Notes under the pieces: model-generated | Database searches by the model: none | What the model was told of the DNA's origin: nothing | Seen by the model: the letters and a program-made list of their open reading frames with translations, nothing else | Made by a program: the position numbers and the translations under genes | NCBI GenBank assembly: GCA_016748015.1 | Contig: JAAOMT010000602.1 | Coordinates: 1,254,054-1,318,053 of the forward strand | DNA length: 64,000 bases | Direction: 5' to 3' | Source of the DNA: Geosiphon pyriformis | Lineage: Eukaryota > Glomeromycota > Glomeromycetes > Archaeosporales > Geosiphonaceae | Shown here: in pieces, positions 25,274 through 35,699 of the stretch | Numbering within the stretch: the stretch's first letter is position 1 | Layout of the letters: the number at the start of each line of letters is the position of its first letter

Positions 25274-26847
25274 TTAATAAGAGTCCAGATTTTTACCTTC
25301 TGGGATTGCTAAATATCGAGTCAACAATCTCTCCCAGACCCTAAGCTCATGCTTGAGAGAAACTACCTCGCTCTCTGTCTCCTTGATCTTTTCATTTATC
25401 TCAGTATTTTGAACGGTATCAAATGGTGGCGGTGGATCATGTAGGTCATCGCCACTGATAGACATCATATTGAGCAAACGTTCTGTATCATCATCAGTAT
25501 TTGTTCGATGAGGAAGTTTAATGTGGGCTGGGGTTGGCATCCTCGTGGCACCATTGCTAGTTGTAGAGTTACCACAATGGGGCGAGCTTTCCTCAGCTGG
25601 CAATGGCATTCCGACCCTATTTCGACGCGGACCAGTCGATACTTGAGTGGTTGTTGACGAGGATTTAATGTAAGGAGAAATTGGCAAATTAGATGGTCTA
25701 GAGTGGAAAATATATTTTTGCATGATTCCATATGTATCAAGACGACTCTGACCCCAAAAAAAGGTGTAGATTAGGTAAAGAAGAGGAATGATTCCACCGA
25801 TAAAGGCAAAGAGATCGTAAAATTGATAACTGGGGCGTTCACGTTGCACTGATACCAAGTAAGCGTCGACTTGGGGAGTAAAATCAGGTCTGGATCGAAA
25901 TAAATTCAACAAGTGAGTATGATGAAAAATGCATTTCATTGAATTAGATAATTTTGCAAACCTCAAGTGGATCTTAGCCCATTTGTTTGTATCATTTCTA
26001 AAATTATTTACCATCCTTCGAGAATTCATTGCATCGTAGCTTATTTCAATCGAACCGTCCTAAAAATAGATTGAGATAAGTATTCAATTTTTTCAATTTT
26101 TTTCAATTATTTACCCACAATATGATAGATTTCTTTACGGCTGAAGGTTAGGACTGAAACACTTGGAATATTGAAAATATCAACTCGTGTCTCCTGCGGC
26201 TGTTCATTCATCCAAGGCCAAAAAATTCCAAAGAAAACTATATAATAATTTGGTCATGAATCAATTAGTTTATTTATACAGGGACATTAAAATAAAGACA
26301 TACCAAATCGATTCAATGATGCAGCAGCTCCCTTTATAGTTTCATTTGAGTATATGTTGATGGTCATTTGTTCATTGACTTGGGGTGTAAAATGTATAGA
26401 ATCCGGGGGTGTGAGGTAATAACAATCGAGTGCATTTGGCATGAACTCTATAAAAATAAGAGACGTTATGAATTATTTGAATGGTATTTATTTTGTGAGT
26501 TCATTTATACCTTCACCGATAGCATTAAGATAAACATGAGGAAATTCGTTTAAAGGTGCCTTTTTCCACCATTCTTTCTTACACTCCTGTCCTCCAAAAC
26601 CAATAGGGCCAATAGTACATTTAGGTTGAACATTGATATTTGGGCCACAAACCAAAATACCAGGTACGTGTAAGGCCTTTCGTATTTCAAGAGAATTTTC
26701 AATAAGTGGTCTTTTAGGTGCGGTCTTAAGCTTTTTTGCACTATGAAGAAGAAGTCCAATGAAGGCTACAAAAAGTGCAAGTATTGTAAAAAGTCGAAGA
26801 TGGTTTTCGAGTCTAAAAGCAGCGAATGAACGGTGAAACAAAGCCAT
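25274..26847 (-). CDS. Two-pass membrane protein with C-terminal coiled coil, function unknown
   Basis: Proposed exons (minus): 26847-26511, 26447-26304, 26237-26119, 26059-25962 and 25889-25274, giving 437 aa with all phases closing. Residues 18-38 (LFTILALFVAFIGLLLHSA) form a first membrane span or signal anchor. A loop of about 220 residues follows, with several Cys (VCGPN, KCTIG, QECKK, DCYY), likely outside the cytosol. A second span lies at about 259-279 (FAFIGGIIPLLYLIYTFFWG). The cytosolic tail is Ser/Thr/Pro-rich and ends in a predicted coiled coil (EINEKIKETESEVVSLKHEL). The exon 3 donor is GTGGGT (phase 0); the neighbouring GGTAAAT would break the frame. The last exon may instead end at 25297 (GAAG/GTAAAA) and splice to 25231-25206, changing only the last residues. 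I know of no defined function for this architecture; a receptor-like or tether role is speculation. Confidence 0.75.
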
Positions 26848-29800
26848 TATTGTTATAATCTATGAAATTACTTTAAAGAATGGCAAAAAGCAATGAGAAT
26901 GAGGAGGTTCTATGAATAGGTTAAATAATAATTTTGAATGAAAAATTGATATTGATGAATTGATGCTGAATAAAGATTAGATAGATTTAAATCTGCGAGC
27001 TAAAGAAATCAGAATCAATCATCAAACTAAGAAATCAAAATGTCAGACCTTCTTAAATGGCAAGAGTCTGAATATTTTAAATAGTTTAATTTTTTTTCAG
27101 AATTTGAGGTTTTTTTAGTTAGTTCTTATGAATTGAGAGAATAAATTTTAGTTGAGGCTTCTGACCCATTTCAATTGTGGATATTGGTAATTCACATAAA
27201 TATATAGATTTTCATTCAAAAATTTCTAAATACATAAAGATTTTAAGGTTCAAGAACCACCAAGATCTTTTTATATATTCAGAGTTAAAAGACCAATCTT
27301 ATCTGTTTTTCAGGAAGTAAAGTTCAAAGAAATTTTTTCAGGGATTTATTACAGCATTTACCTCGTCTTTAGTTTTCATATTTAACTATGGAAAAGATCA
27401 ATTTATCATGAAATTTTTCATTAGTTTCTAACAATTGGAGGGAAGAATATAAGATTATGTTACCTTACACCCTAACCAAAATAATTTCCAACAACATTAA
27501 AATATGAAAAGGGAATCTTTGAGAAATCTGACACACCAAAACACCTTTTAAAATAATATAAGAGTTTAAGAGTAAAAAGCTACAAAAAGTAGCAAATATT
27601 AGCAATAAGTGCAAAAGCTAAACATAATTAAATTACGATTAAATATAGAGAGCCTGAAATAAACTGTTAAGTTGCAAATCTGCTTAATTCAGAGTGAATT
27701 TTAAACTATATATTCGCCTATTTATTTTAATGAAAAAGAAAGGCCAATTAGAAAAAGAGTTATAATCGACTTTTCTCTGTCAGATAAACCACAAAAATGC
27801 AGGATCCATCATGGTCTATCAAGGAAAAGTGCATATTCTCAATTTGATAGGTTTTAAGAAATATCGCAGGCGTCGTCTTAATGTTAAGACGAAACAAGTT
27901 CGACTCTTGTGAGCATGAAAGTAACGTGTCTTCCCTGCTTCTTAAAAGCCTCACCGAATTAGCGCTTATAGTTTATTAAACAATAGTCAATTTTTGAATT
28001 ATTTTCATGAATAAAAGTTTTATGATGCTTTGAAAATTTCGAAGGAGATTTAAGAATCAAATAAAGTTTATTCGATAAACTTAAAGACTCGGCTTTTTAA
28101 TGTCAAAGCTATATGTAAAAAATTAGACTAGTATTAATAATTGAAAATAAGAGATCACAAATCAAAAACCTGATAATTATTATATTGAGAATAGTCTAAT
28201 AAATTAAATGCATGATTAATTGCATATTCATTAATTTAAATCTTGATTGATGGTTAACTTTTAAAAAATTATACATTCCTAGTCAAAAAATAAATATACT
28301 TTATATCATCAAAAATAATCTGAATAAAGCTAGAAGTAATTAGTGGTTAGTTCACTACTGCAGTAAAAAAACCCAATTCCTAGCAATAGTTTTATAGACT
28401 AATAAAGAAATGTCCAATCAGATTTTTATATTAAAAATTTAAAGCTTTATTAGTTAATTTTTAATAATATTGAAAATAAAATATTTTCACATACTTGATA
28501 CAAAACATACATTTAAAAAATTTACCTGGAAAATGATAATGAAAATATGCAAAAAAATCAGACTTAAAAGAATTTTTAAACAACTTTAATCAATTAAAAT
28601 GTCAAAAAATGTGAAATCGATATAGAAATAAAAAGAATCAAAATAAACTAAAAAAGTTTAATATTTAATAACTATTTAAACAGTATAGCATTCATTTTGA
28701 AATGCAAAATTTCTTAAAAATAAAAACTCATTTATTAATAAATATTTAAATAAATAAATTGATAAAAAGGCATATAAAAATTAGTTTATTTTTAATATTA
28801 GTACTTAATCAAATGAAAGCTGAAGAGCCAAGCACAGAAAAAATATTTTTATAATGTTAACAAAAAAATCACATCTTTTTTGTCATATTAATGCTCTTAC
28901 TATGTTGTTTACTAAAAATTTGAAAACGAAAAATTTTTACTAGAGTCTTTTAAGTCTTTGTTTGGCTCCAGCGTTGATAAATTTGATGGTCAAATACTAG
29001 TAAAAGAAGCAATAATTTAAAATTAAATCTGAAATGTGTTGTGAAAACAAAAATATTTTTCTTGAATAGACCAAAAGATTCCAAAATTCGTAAACTTAAA
29101 CATTGTTGTTAGAAAATTCCTTAACTCTCTCTGAAATCCATCTATTTATAGTTGAACTTTATACCAAAAGTATCATTGTTAAGAAATAAAAAATACCTAT
29201 CATATATTTGGCTTACATGACAAAAAGTTAAATTGAATGGAAAAATTTAATCTGTAGATTTATTGAAATCGAGCTCTATAACTGGCCCGGCTCGTATAAA
29301 ACATAATACTGTTTTATGATCAGATAGCTTGACCAAACAAACAATATACTTATCAATTACTAAAGATATTTTATCAATATATTATTTAAATAAATATTAA
29401 TGAATGATAAAACAGTTTTTTTCAAGATATTCTATTGCTAATACTGAAAATCAAAGAACATAATTACAGTTTTTGTATTTTAATTCTACAGGAACTTTTA
29501 AACAATATTCATAAATTTAAAAATTCAAAAAAGTTGATAAATCACTTTCTCATACATTATTATTTAAAAATTAATGAATTAATGCAATCAATTTTTTACA
29601 AAAAGCTAACATCTAAATACAAAATACCAAACAAAATATTTTATTACTTTTGGATAATATTAAATTTATACACTTGAAAAAACACATCTTTGACAAGATT
29701 ATGTTTCATTTTACCCAAATATAATAACCATCAGATGCTGATATTATTCATTTATTTAGTTATTTAAAATTTTGAATTTAGAAATATATAAATTAATTAT

Positions 29801-29864
29801 TCTAAAAGGTCAGCATAAAAATTGTTTGCAAATAAGAATTTCAATATCGCTCCTCTCCAATACC
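26848..29864. other. AT-rich intergenic region
   Basis: No gene recognised. The ORFs at 27760-27954 and 29435-29677 lack supporting features. A small tRNA-like fold near 27870-27912 was examined and rejected. Confidence 0.6.
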
Positions 29865-31159
29865 TTATTCCATCATATACCCAAAATATGGTCCATTTTT
29901 GAATGGAAAGAACATGCCAAAAATTTTAGAAGGTTTATTTAATTGCCCACTTAATAAAAATTTTTGAAACTTCAAGTTACAATACTAAAAATTTTAAAAT
30001 AGAGCGAGTTGAATTACTTTAAATATTTAAAGCAAGTTAAGAAAATTTAACTATACTTACTGGATTTTCGGTTCCTACACTCATATGACAATTGTAAATA
30101 ATAGGATACTGTTGAGACTCAAAATGACATTCACAGAAGGGTTCACTTATCCAATACTCGGTGTTAGGATGTCGAAAAGTGTGAGCTAAAAACAATGGGA
30201 CAAAGTCATCGCCAAGAGTCACACGATTGATTTCGAAACTATTTGAAATAAAATCAACAAATTTCTCATCTCCAACTCTTGGAGCTCCAAAAGTGGTCAC
30301 TGCTATTTGTGATGGCTTAATATAGAGATTATTTTGCCAAAAGTCAAATGCAGCATAGGTAGCTAAAGCTTTTAAAAATTTTTAAACACATTGGTTAATG
30401 TATATTAAGAATAGATATACAAATAACTATTACCTACCTCCACCTTCACCGTGGCCTGTAAAAAAAAAATTATAATTTTTATAAGACTTGCCGGACACAT
30501 ATTTCTCAAGAAGAGCTGATATTCTGCCTTTTAACTTTCTTTCATATCTTATATAGGATGCTAGTGGTACTTTGAAATCTATCCAAAATTTAAATCCTCC
30601 ACGTTTTAAAGTCTTAAAATCCCGAGATTGATCCCATTCAAACATTCTCTCATAGGTTAATTCTCGTCCTCTAACTTGTATTACAATTGCACGTTTAGCA
30701 ACATTTCTGAAGGAAATATTTTTTGAAGCTGGAGCTACCCATGCTTAAATCGATTTCAAAAAGATTTCAGTATCAAAAGAGGTAATTTAAAAGGGTTGCA
30801 AGCAAAATAGAACTCTCTCTACCATAAATATCCTCATCTACAAACCCCGAGTCAGGAAGTAAAAAATAAGCCTGATGAGTGTAGTAAGCCATGTCTCTTA
30901 GAAATAACATCTTATTCCATTGAGGCCAAGTTACAGGACTAACTTTTAGAGCCCTTTTGATAAAATTATTGGTTTCTAAAGTTTTTTTATTGAGTGTATT
31001 ATCACCGATGATATTGGAAATATTATTGTATGTCTTGAGTATGCCATTTGCAAAAACCTTTCTCGGGAAATTATAATTTACTTGTAATGATAATATAATA
31101 AAGAAAATAGTATTGAAAAAAGAGACATATCGCTTTAAAAAAAATATTCTGTGATTCAT
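29865..31159 (-). CDS. Secreted class-3-lipase-like protein B, nucleophile Ser replaced by Gly, short C-terminus
   Basis: Paralogue of gene A with the same four-exon structure: 31159-30823, 30743-30438, 30368-30061 and 29984-29865 (minus), giving 356 aa. A hydrophobic signal-peptide core (FFNTIFFIILSLQV) and a VFANG cleavage region are present. The elbow is GHGEGGALATYAA across the exon 2/3 junction, with Gly211 at the Ser position. RGR (137-139), Asp269 (GDDFVP) and His309 (NCHM) are kept. Exon 4 stops after FGYMME, about 20 residues before the A and D ends, losing the last conserved Cys and the CY..H.KWL tail. This is either real shortening or early decay. It lies in an inverted duplication with gene D and is tandem with gene C (same strand, 3.3 kb away). 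Intron 2 has no MITE. Confidence 0.85.
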
Positions 31160-31255
31160 TTTTGAATTATTACCTCTGGGAAAAACTAAAGATGTAAATT
31201 TATGGATTTAACCAAAACCAAATATTCCCTAGCAAAACAAAAGTTGTGGACACTT

Positions 31256-31317
31256 TAAATATTCCGACTTTTAAATTAGCATGAATTCAATTTTCCGACT
31301 TTAAAACAGCATGGATC
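31256..31317 (-). promoter_or_regulatory. Two tandem ~30-bp promoter repeats of lipase-like gene B
   Basis: On the minus strand, two adjacent units start ATCCATGCTG and ATTCATGCTA and each ends in an AGTCGGAAT-type core (31317-31288 and 31287-31256). They lie about 100-160 bp before the ATG. The same element occurs three times before gene D and once, degraded, before gene A. Their position and repetition suggest factor-binding sites, which is inference. Confidence 0.65.
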
Positions 31318-31656
31318 ACCATATCTATTTTTTGAAAAATAAGTTGACATAGATAATGATAGTAATAATAAAAAAGGATTTCCTTAATTGCCTTTTATCT
31401 AATTAAAAAAATCAAAGTTAATAGCAAATATTGTTTGTTTATATGATTTGCCTTTCAATCCCCATCACGTCTGTATCCTTTGCGCGCGGACAGTAGATAT
31501 TTGCTTCAATAATGTGAAGTTCACGGCACGATTAACTCATTTTCGCACGCTTATTCCTTCATCTATAATATCATTATGGTCAACTTTCTATTCTATAAAA
31601 AATGCTTCATGATTTTGATTTATTATTCATAATATCCACTCGCAATGGATAATCTA

Positions 31657-32120
31657 CAGAGAGGGGCCAAAAGTTTACAAACAAGATTTTATATATTATT
31701 TTCATTATGCTAATTAAAAAAAAACAATAGATTTTTTATTAGGAATTTAATTTTTACTTGGTTCTTCTTGTGCTGCAATTACTGCTTGAATTTTAAAAGC
31801 ACACTGTTAAGCAACTTCTATAATTGTTAATGTAAGAATTGTTTTCATGCTTCTTTAACATATTTATAAAGTTCTTGATAAATTTTTTATTAAAAATATT
31901 ATGTTTATTTTTGTTCACAAATTCTAATTAAGATTGAGATTTAGACTGTGTCAAAAATACATATTTTGTTTATAATAAAAATAAAATTCTTTTTTTTTTC
32001 ATTTCATTTTTACCAAAATATGAAAAAATATTTTACTTACATCATTTAAAGATCAATTTACGTTTAAAATTATTCAAATATGTGAAATATTTCTCCAAAA
32101 ATTTGGTTATAAACTTTAAA
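31657..32120 (-). mobile_element. Decayed, internally deleted Tc1-type relic
   Basis: Left end CAGAGAGGGGCCAAAAG, preceded by TA, and right end near 32105-32120 (TTGGTTATAAACTTT) match the inverted repeats of the 20.7-kb element with many changes. The sequence 31757-31870 aligns with its transposase C-terminus (CTTCTTGTGCTGCAATTACT and following). About 460 bp remain; frames are broken. It lies about 0.5 kb upstream of gene B. Confidence 0.75.
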
Positions 32121-34422
32121 TGAACAATTTTTACTATAATTGACCAACAATAATATAATATTTCTATAATTTGAAGATCTTACTTATTGTTAGTTATTAT
32201 ATCAATTTTTGATTTAAAATAAAAGAAATTTATTTAATACGCATTTTCAAATTTATTTTCATAATTACAAATTTTTTTCGAAACTAGGTAGGTTTAAATT
32301 ATCAATTTGAAAATTTCAATTAACTAAGAATTTTTTAATTAATTTTTTCAAATATTAATAAAAAACATCGATTGAAAATTTTTTTAAACTATAAAATATA
32401 TAACAAAAACCATTTTTTCTGCCATAAAACAATTTTATATGATTGCAAATGTTATCAAACAAATATTTTAAAAAATTATTTCATAATTGATTTGTTTATA
32501 TTAATATTAAAATAAAATTAAAAATTAAAAAAAAACAACGTTTTATTTTTAAAACCCAATAAATAATTAATGAAAAAAATTCAACCACTTTAATTTGCAT
32601 TATTTTCCATAAAAAAATTAGCAAGCTAATATTATAAAAAATTTTATGAAAAAATAAAAAATGCAATAATATATATATTTTACAAATTATTTTAAAAAAT
32701 ACGAAAAAATTATTATGTGCCAAAATTTCCAATGTGCTTGATTCATTTTATTATTTTGAAACTCCTCAAAAGGCTATATTTAAACTTTAATGGTTCAACT
32801 AATATGTAAATTCCAAATAAGTTTTTTTGGGTTTAGTTTTTAGGTATATAAATACTATTTTGGTGAATAAATATCATAATTTTGTAAAAGAAGCAGTGAG
32901 CGAAAATTTCACTACATGCGTTGTAAATGAAAATATGCCTAATACAATAATCAATAGTTTGCTTTGTACAAGGTTATATTTTTTGAAGATATTAAATTGA
33001 TTTAGAAACACCAATAGCTATTGGGGGTTTTAAAAATGTGCCTTTGGCATAAATAATATTGAAATTTACCAAATTTGAAGAGATATATAGTTTTTCATAT
33101 GACACTTGAAAGAGTTTAAGTATTATTGGACTTCTGCTTTTAAATAATGATACTAAATTTCTTGAAATTAAATTTGGGTTTAAATTAGAATTATTACTAT
33201 CAATATTTAAATGTGGAAAAATTTTATATACAATTATTTAAAAATAAAATTCTTAAGTTTCTAAAAATATGGATTATACAAATAAAAAATTATTCTTAGT
33301 ATTAATTTTTAAAAATTTGACTTTTATCCTTTATTCTGTATTTCAAATTCCATAATCTTCAAATCAAAATTGTATTTTCATGCTTTGAGGATCTTTATGA
33401 AATATTTAGAACTGACTTTTTTTCCGCATATATGCTTAGAATGGGAATTAGGGGGTTTTCTTGAATAATGTATAGCTTTCGTTCATTAATTAATTAGCAT
33501 TTTATTAATTTCAATAACTATTCAGTTTATAAATAAAATTATTTTCAAGTTAAACTTACCCAATAAATCCCGTTTTTCGAACCGCACAGAAAAGCCTCAA
33601 CTCCTATAGCACCCGAATTTATTGAAATATTCATGACAATTGGGAAAAAGTCAAATTTTCTTGCCATTCCATACTTTACAGAATATATTAAGTCTCATAC
33701 CACAAGCTGATCCTGTGATAGAAATTTTTAATTATTGCAGACTGATTAGGTTTGTAAATTGAATGTCTTGCAGGGATCTAAGTCTTTCAGACAAAGATTA
33801 AAACCATCAGATTTTAGTAATTATCAAAGAATAGTTTTTGGCATGCAGGCTTACTGTTTACCCTCGATATGAACTTGTCTCACTATTAGTCAATTTATTA
33901 CACCAATCAAGAAAAATCTCACCGTTGAAAAAAAACGCTGGAAACCCAATAATTTAACCATTCAACTTTTTGGTTTGAAGCTCTTCAAGATAAATTTTAA
34001 TGAGAAAAGAAGGAACATGCTAGTGTTCTAATTCTAAGCTTAGATGGAATAATTACAAGCAATCAATTTAACGAATTTGAATATTCTTAATAAATGCGTC
34101 GCTAGTCAATGCCAACAAGGTAATTTAATAAGCTTTGATAAAATTTTTATAAATAAACTTTTCCAATAAAAAAATAACTGCATTTCGAGAATATATTCGT
34201 ACTATATGACTTTTAATAAAGAGCCTAAGCTTCTTATAAATACCCTCCATTATTTTCGAAAATAAATAGTATAAAAATTTTTAAACTTAAATATCATGAT
34301 ATATTTTAAAAATAAAGTACTACAAAAAGTAAAAATTGACTACTTTTCAATTTTAGCAATCAGTTTAATAAAAAGAAAGTAAAAAAGGTCTAAAAATAGA
34401 GCAGCTATTTTCGATGAATTAT
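32121..34422. other. Intergenic region between lipase-like genes B and C
   Basis: AT-rich. 32.9-33.8 kb belongs to inverted duplication Y. No gene recognised; the frame at 32496-32732 (-) is low-complexity hydrophobic and A/T-driven. Confidence 0.6.
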
Positions 34423-35699
34423 TCAAACTCGGTATAAATAATTTGTATATTTGCTGCGACATTGTTTCATTCTATACCCAAAATATGGTCCATTATGTGA
34501 CTCTAAGTCGGAGTCAGCTGGTTGAAAAAGCAGGTTACAATGCTAAAATTTTGAAAAAAAAATTAAAATTACCTAACATTTGTAAAGCAGATCAAAGAAA
34601 TTTTATCGATACTTACAGGATATTCAGTTCCTACACTCATATGACAATTATAAATAGTAGGATACTGTTGAGCTTTATTAGCTGAGGAATTACATTCACA
34701 CATGTCAGCAGTTATCCAATATTCAGTATTCGGATGTCGAAATGTAGGGCCCAAAAACAATGGCACAAAGTCATCGATATAAGTTATGCGATTGATTTCA
34801 AAATATTGTGAAATAGAATTAACAAATGGCTCATCTCCAATCCTTGGAGCTCCAAACGTGGTCACTTTTATTTGGGATGACCCAATTTCGTCGCGGTTAT
34901 TTTCCCAAAAGTCCAATGCAGCATAGGTAGCTAAAGCTTTTAAATAATTTTACATATTGGTTTATGTATATTAAGCATAAATATACAGAAAATTATTGCC
35001 TACCTCCACCTTCACCGTGACCTGTAAAAAGAAAGCTATAATTTTTGTAAGATTTGTTGGACATATATTTTTCAAGAAGTTCCCATATTCTGCCTTTCAA
35101 TCTTTTTTCATATATTTCATAGGATTCTAAAGGTACTTTAAAATCTTCCCAAGATCTGAGTCCCTCCCGTCTCAAAGTCTTAAAGGCCCGGGATCGATCC
35201 CATTCAACCATCCTGTTATAAGTTAATTCCCGTCCCCTGACTTGTATTATAATTGCATTTTCACCATTACCCTTAACGTAAATGTCTCTTGGGGCTGGGG
35301 ATACCCAAACTATATTAAATTTAAAGAAATTTAGTTACGAAAGAAGTAATTTTGAATCGTAATAAGCAAAATAGTCCCATATCTACCATGAATATCTTCT
35401 TCCACGAAACCCGATTCATCAAGTAAACAATAGGTCTGATGAGCGTAGTAAGCCATATCAGCTAAAAATTTTAAAGTTTCTAAATCAGTTACCCGTCTAA
35501 TATCAGGTGCTGTCGCAACCCTTTTAGAAAAATTGTATATTTGTTTCTTTGGTTGATTTAAATTATTGCCAATAACCAAATTAGAAATCTCATTTGGAAA
35601 ATTATTTTGAGGAAAAGCAAGCTTTCCTAATACTAATATCACGCACAAAATAATATTTAAAAAAATTTTGTATCGTAGGAATCCACTTTTGAAATCCAT
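34423..35699 (-). CDS. Secreted class-3-lipase-like protein C, nucleophile Ser replaced by Gly, divergent
   Basis: Most divergent of the four paralogues. Exons (minus) 35699-35387, 35309-35004, 34936-34617 and 34542-34423 give 352 aa with the same intron phases. The signal peptide core is IFLNIILCVILVLG. The elbow GHGEGGALATYAALDFW spans the exon 2/3 junction, so Gly203 sits at the Ser position. The RGR motif, the DDFVP Asp and the NCHM His are all kept. Exon 3 is seven residues longer than in A, in the loop around CECNSSANKAQQ. Exon 4 has lost about 20 codons found in A and D (the SGTFGSF segment) but keeps FGYRMKQC, then ends in an unrelated short tail. No promoter repeat of the B/D type was seen upstream, so its regulation may differ. 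Confidence 0.85.

Larger units (their letters stand above)
29865..33775 (-). repeat. Inverted duplication Y, copy 1 (lipase-like gene B plus upstream)
   Basis: The reverse complement of this block matches 57715-60905 in order. It covers the whole gene, its promoter repeats, and patches up to about 2.6 kb further upstream. Examples are the TTATTGGAT...AACGG segment near 33570 against 57890, the AATTCCCATTCTAAGCAT-like segment near 33440 against 58010, and sequence near 33700-33770 against 57720-57780. This copy is longer by about 0.7 kb, part of which is the Tc1 relic at 31657-32120. Confidence 0.75.

Noticed and set aside
27870-27912. tRNA-like fold: 5-bp arms around loop TTCGACT (27894-27910) preceded by a CGTCTTA/TAAGACG hairpin
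   Set aside because: The T-arm-like part is good, but no matching 5' acceptor strand or D arm lies upstream, and the anticodon-like loop lacks U33. Probably chance or a very decayed tRNA-derived piece.
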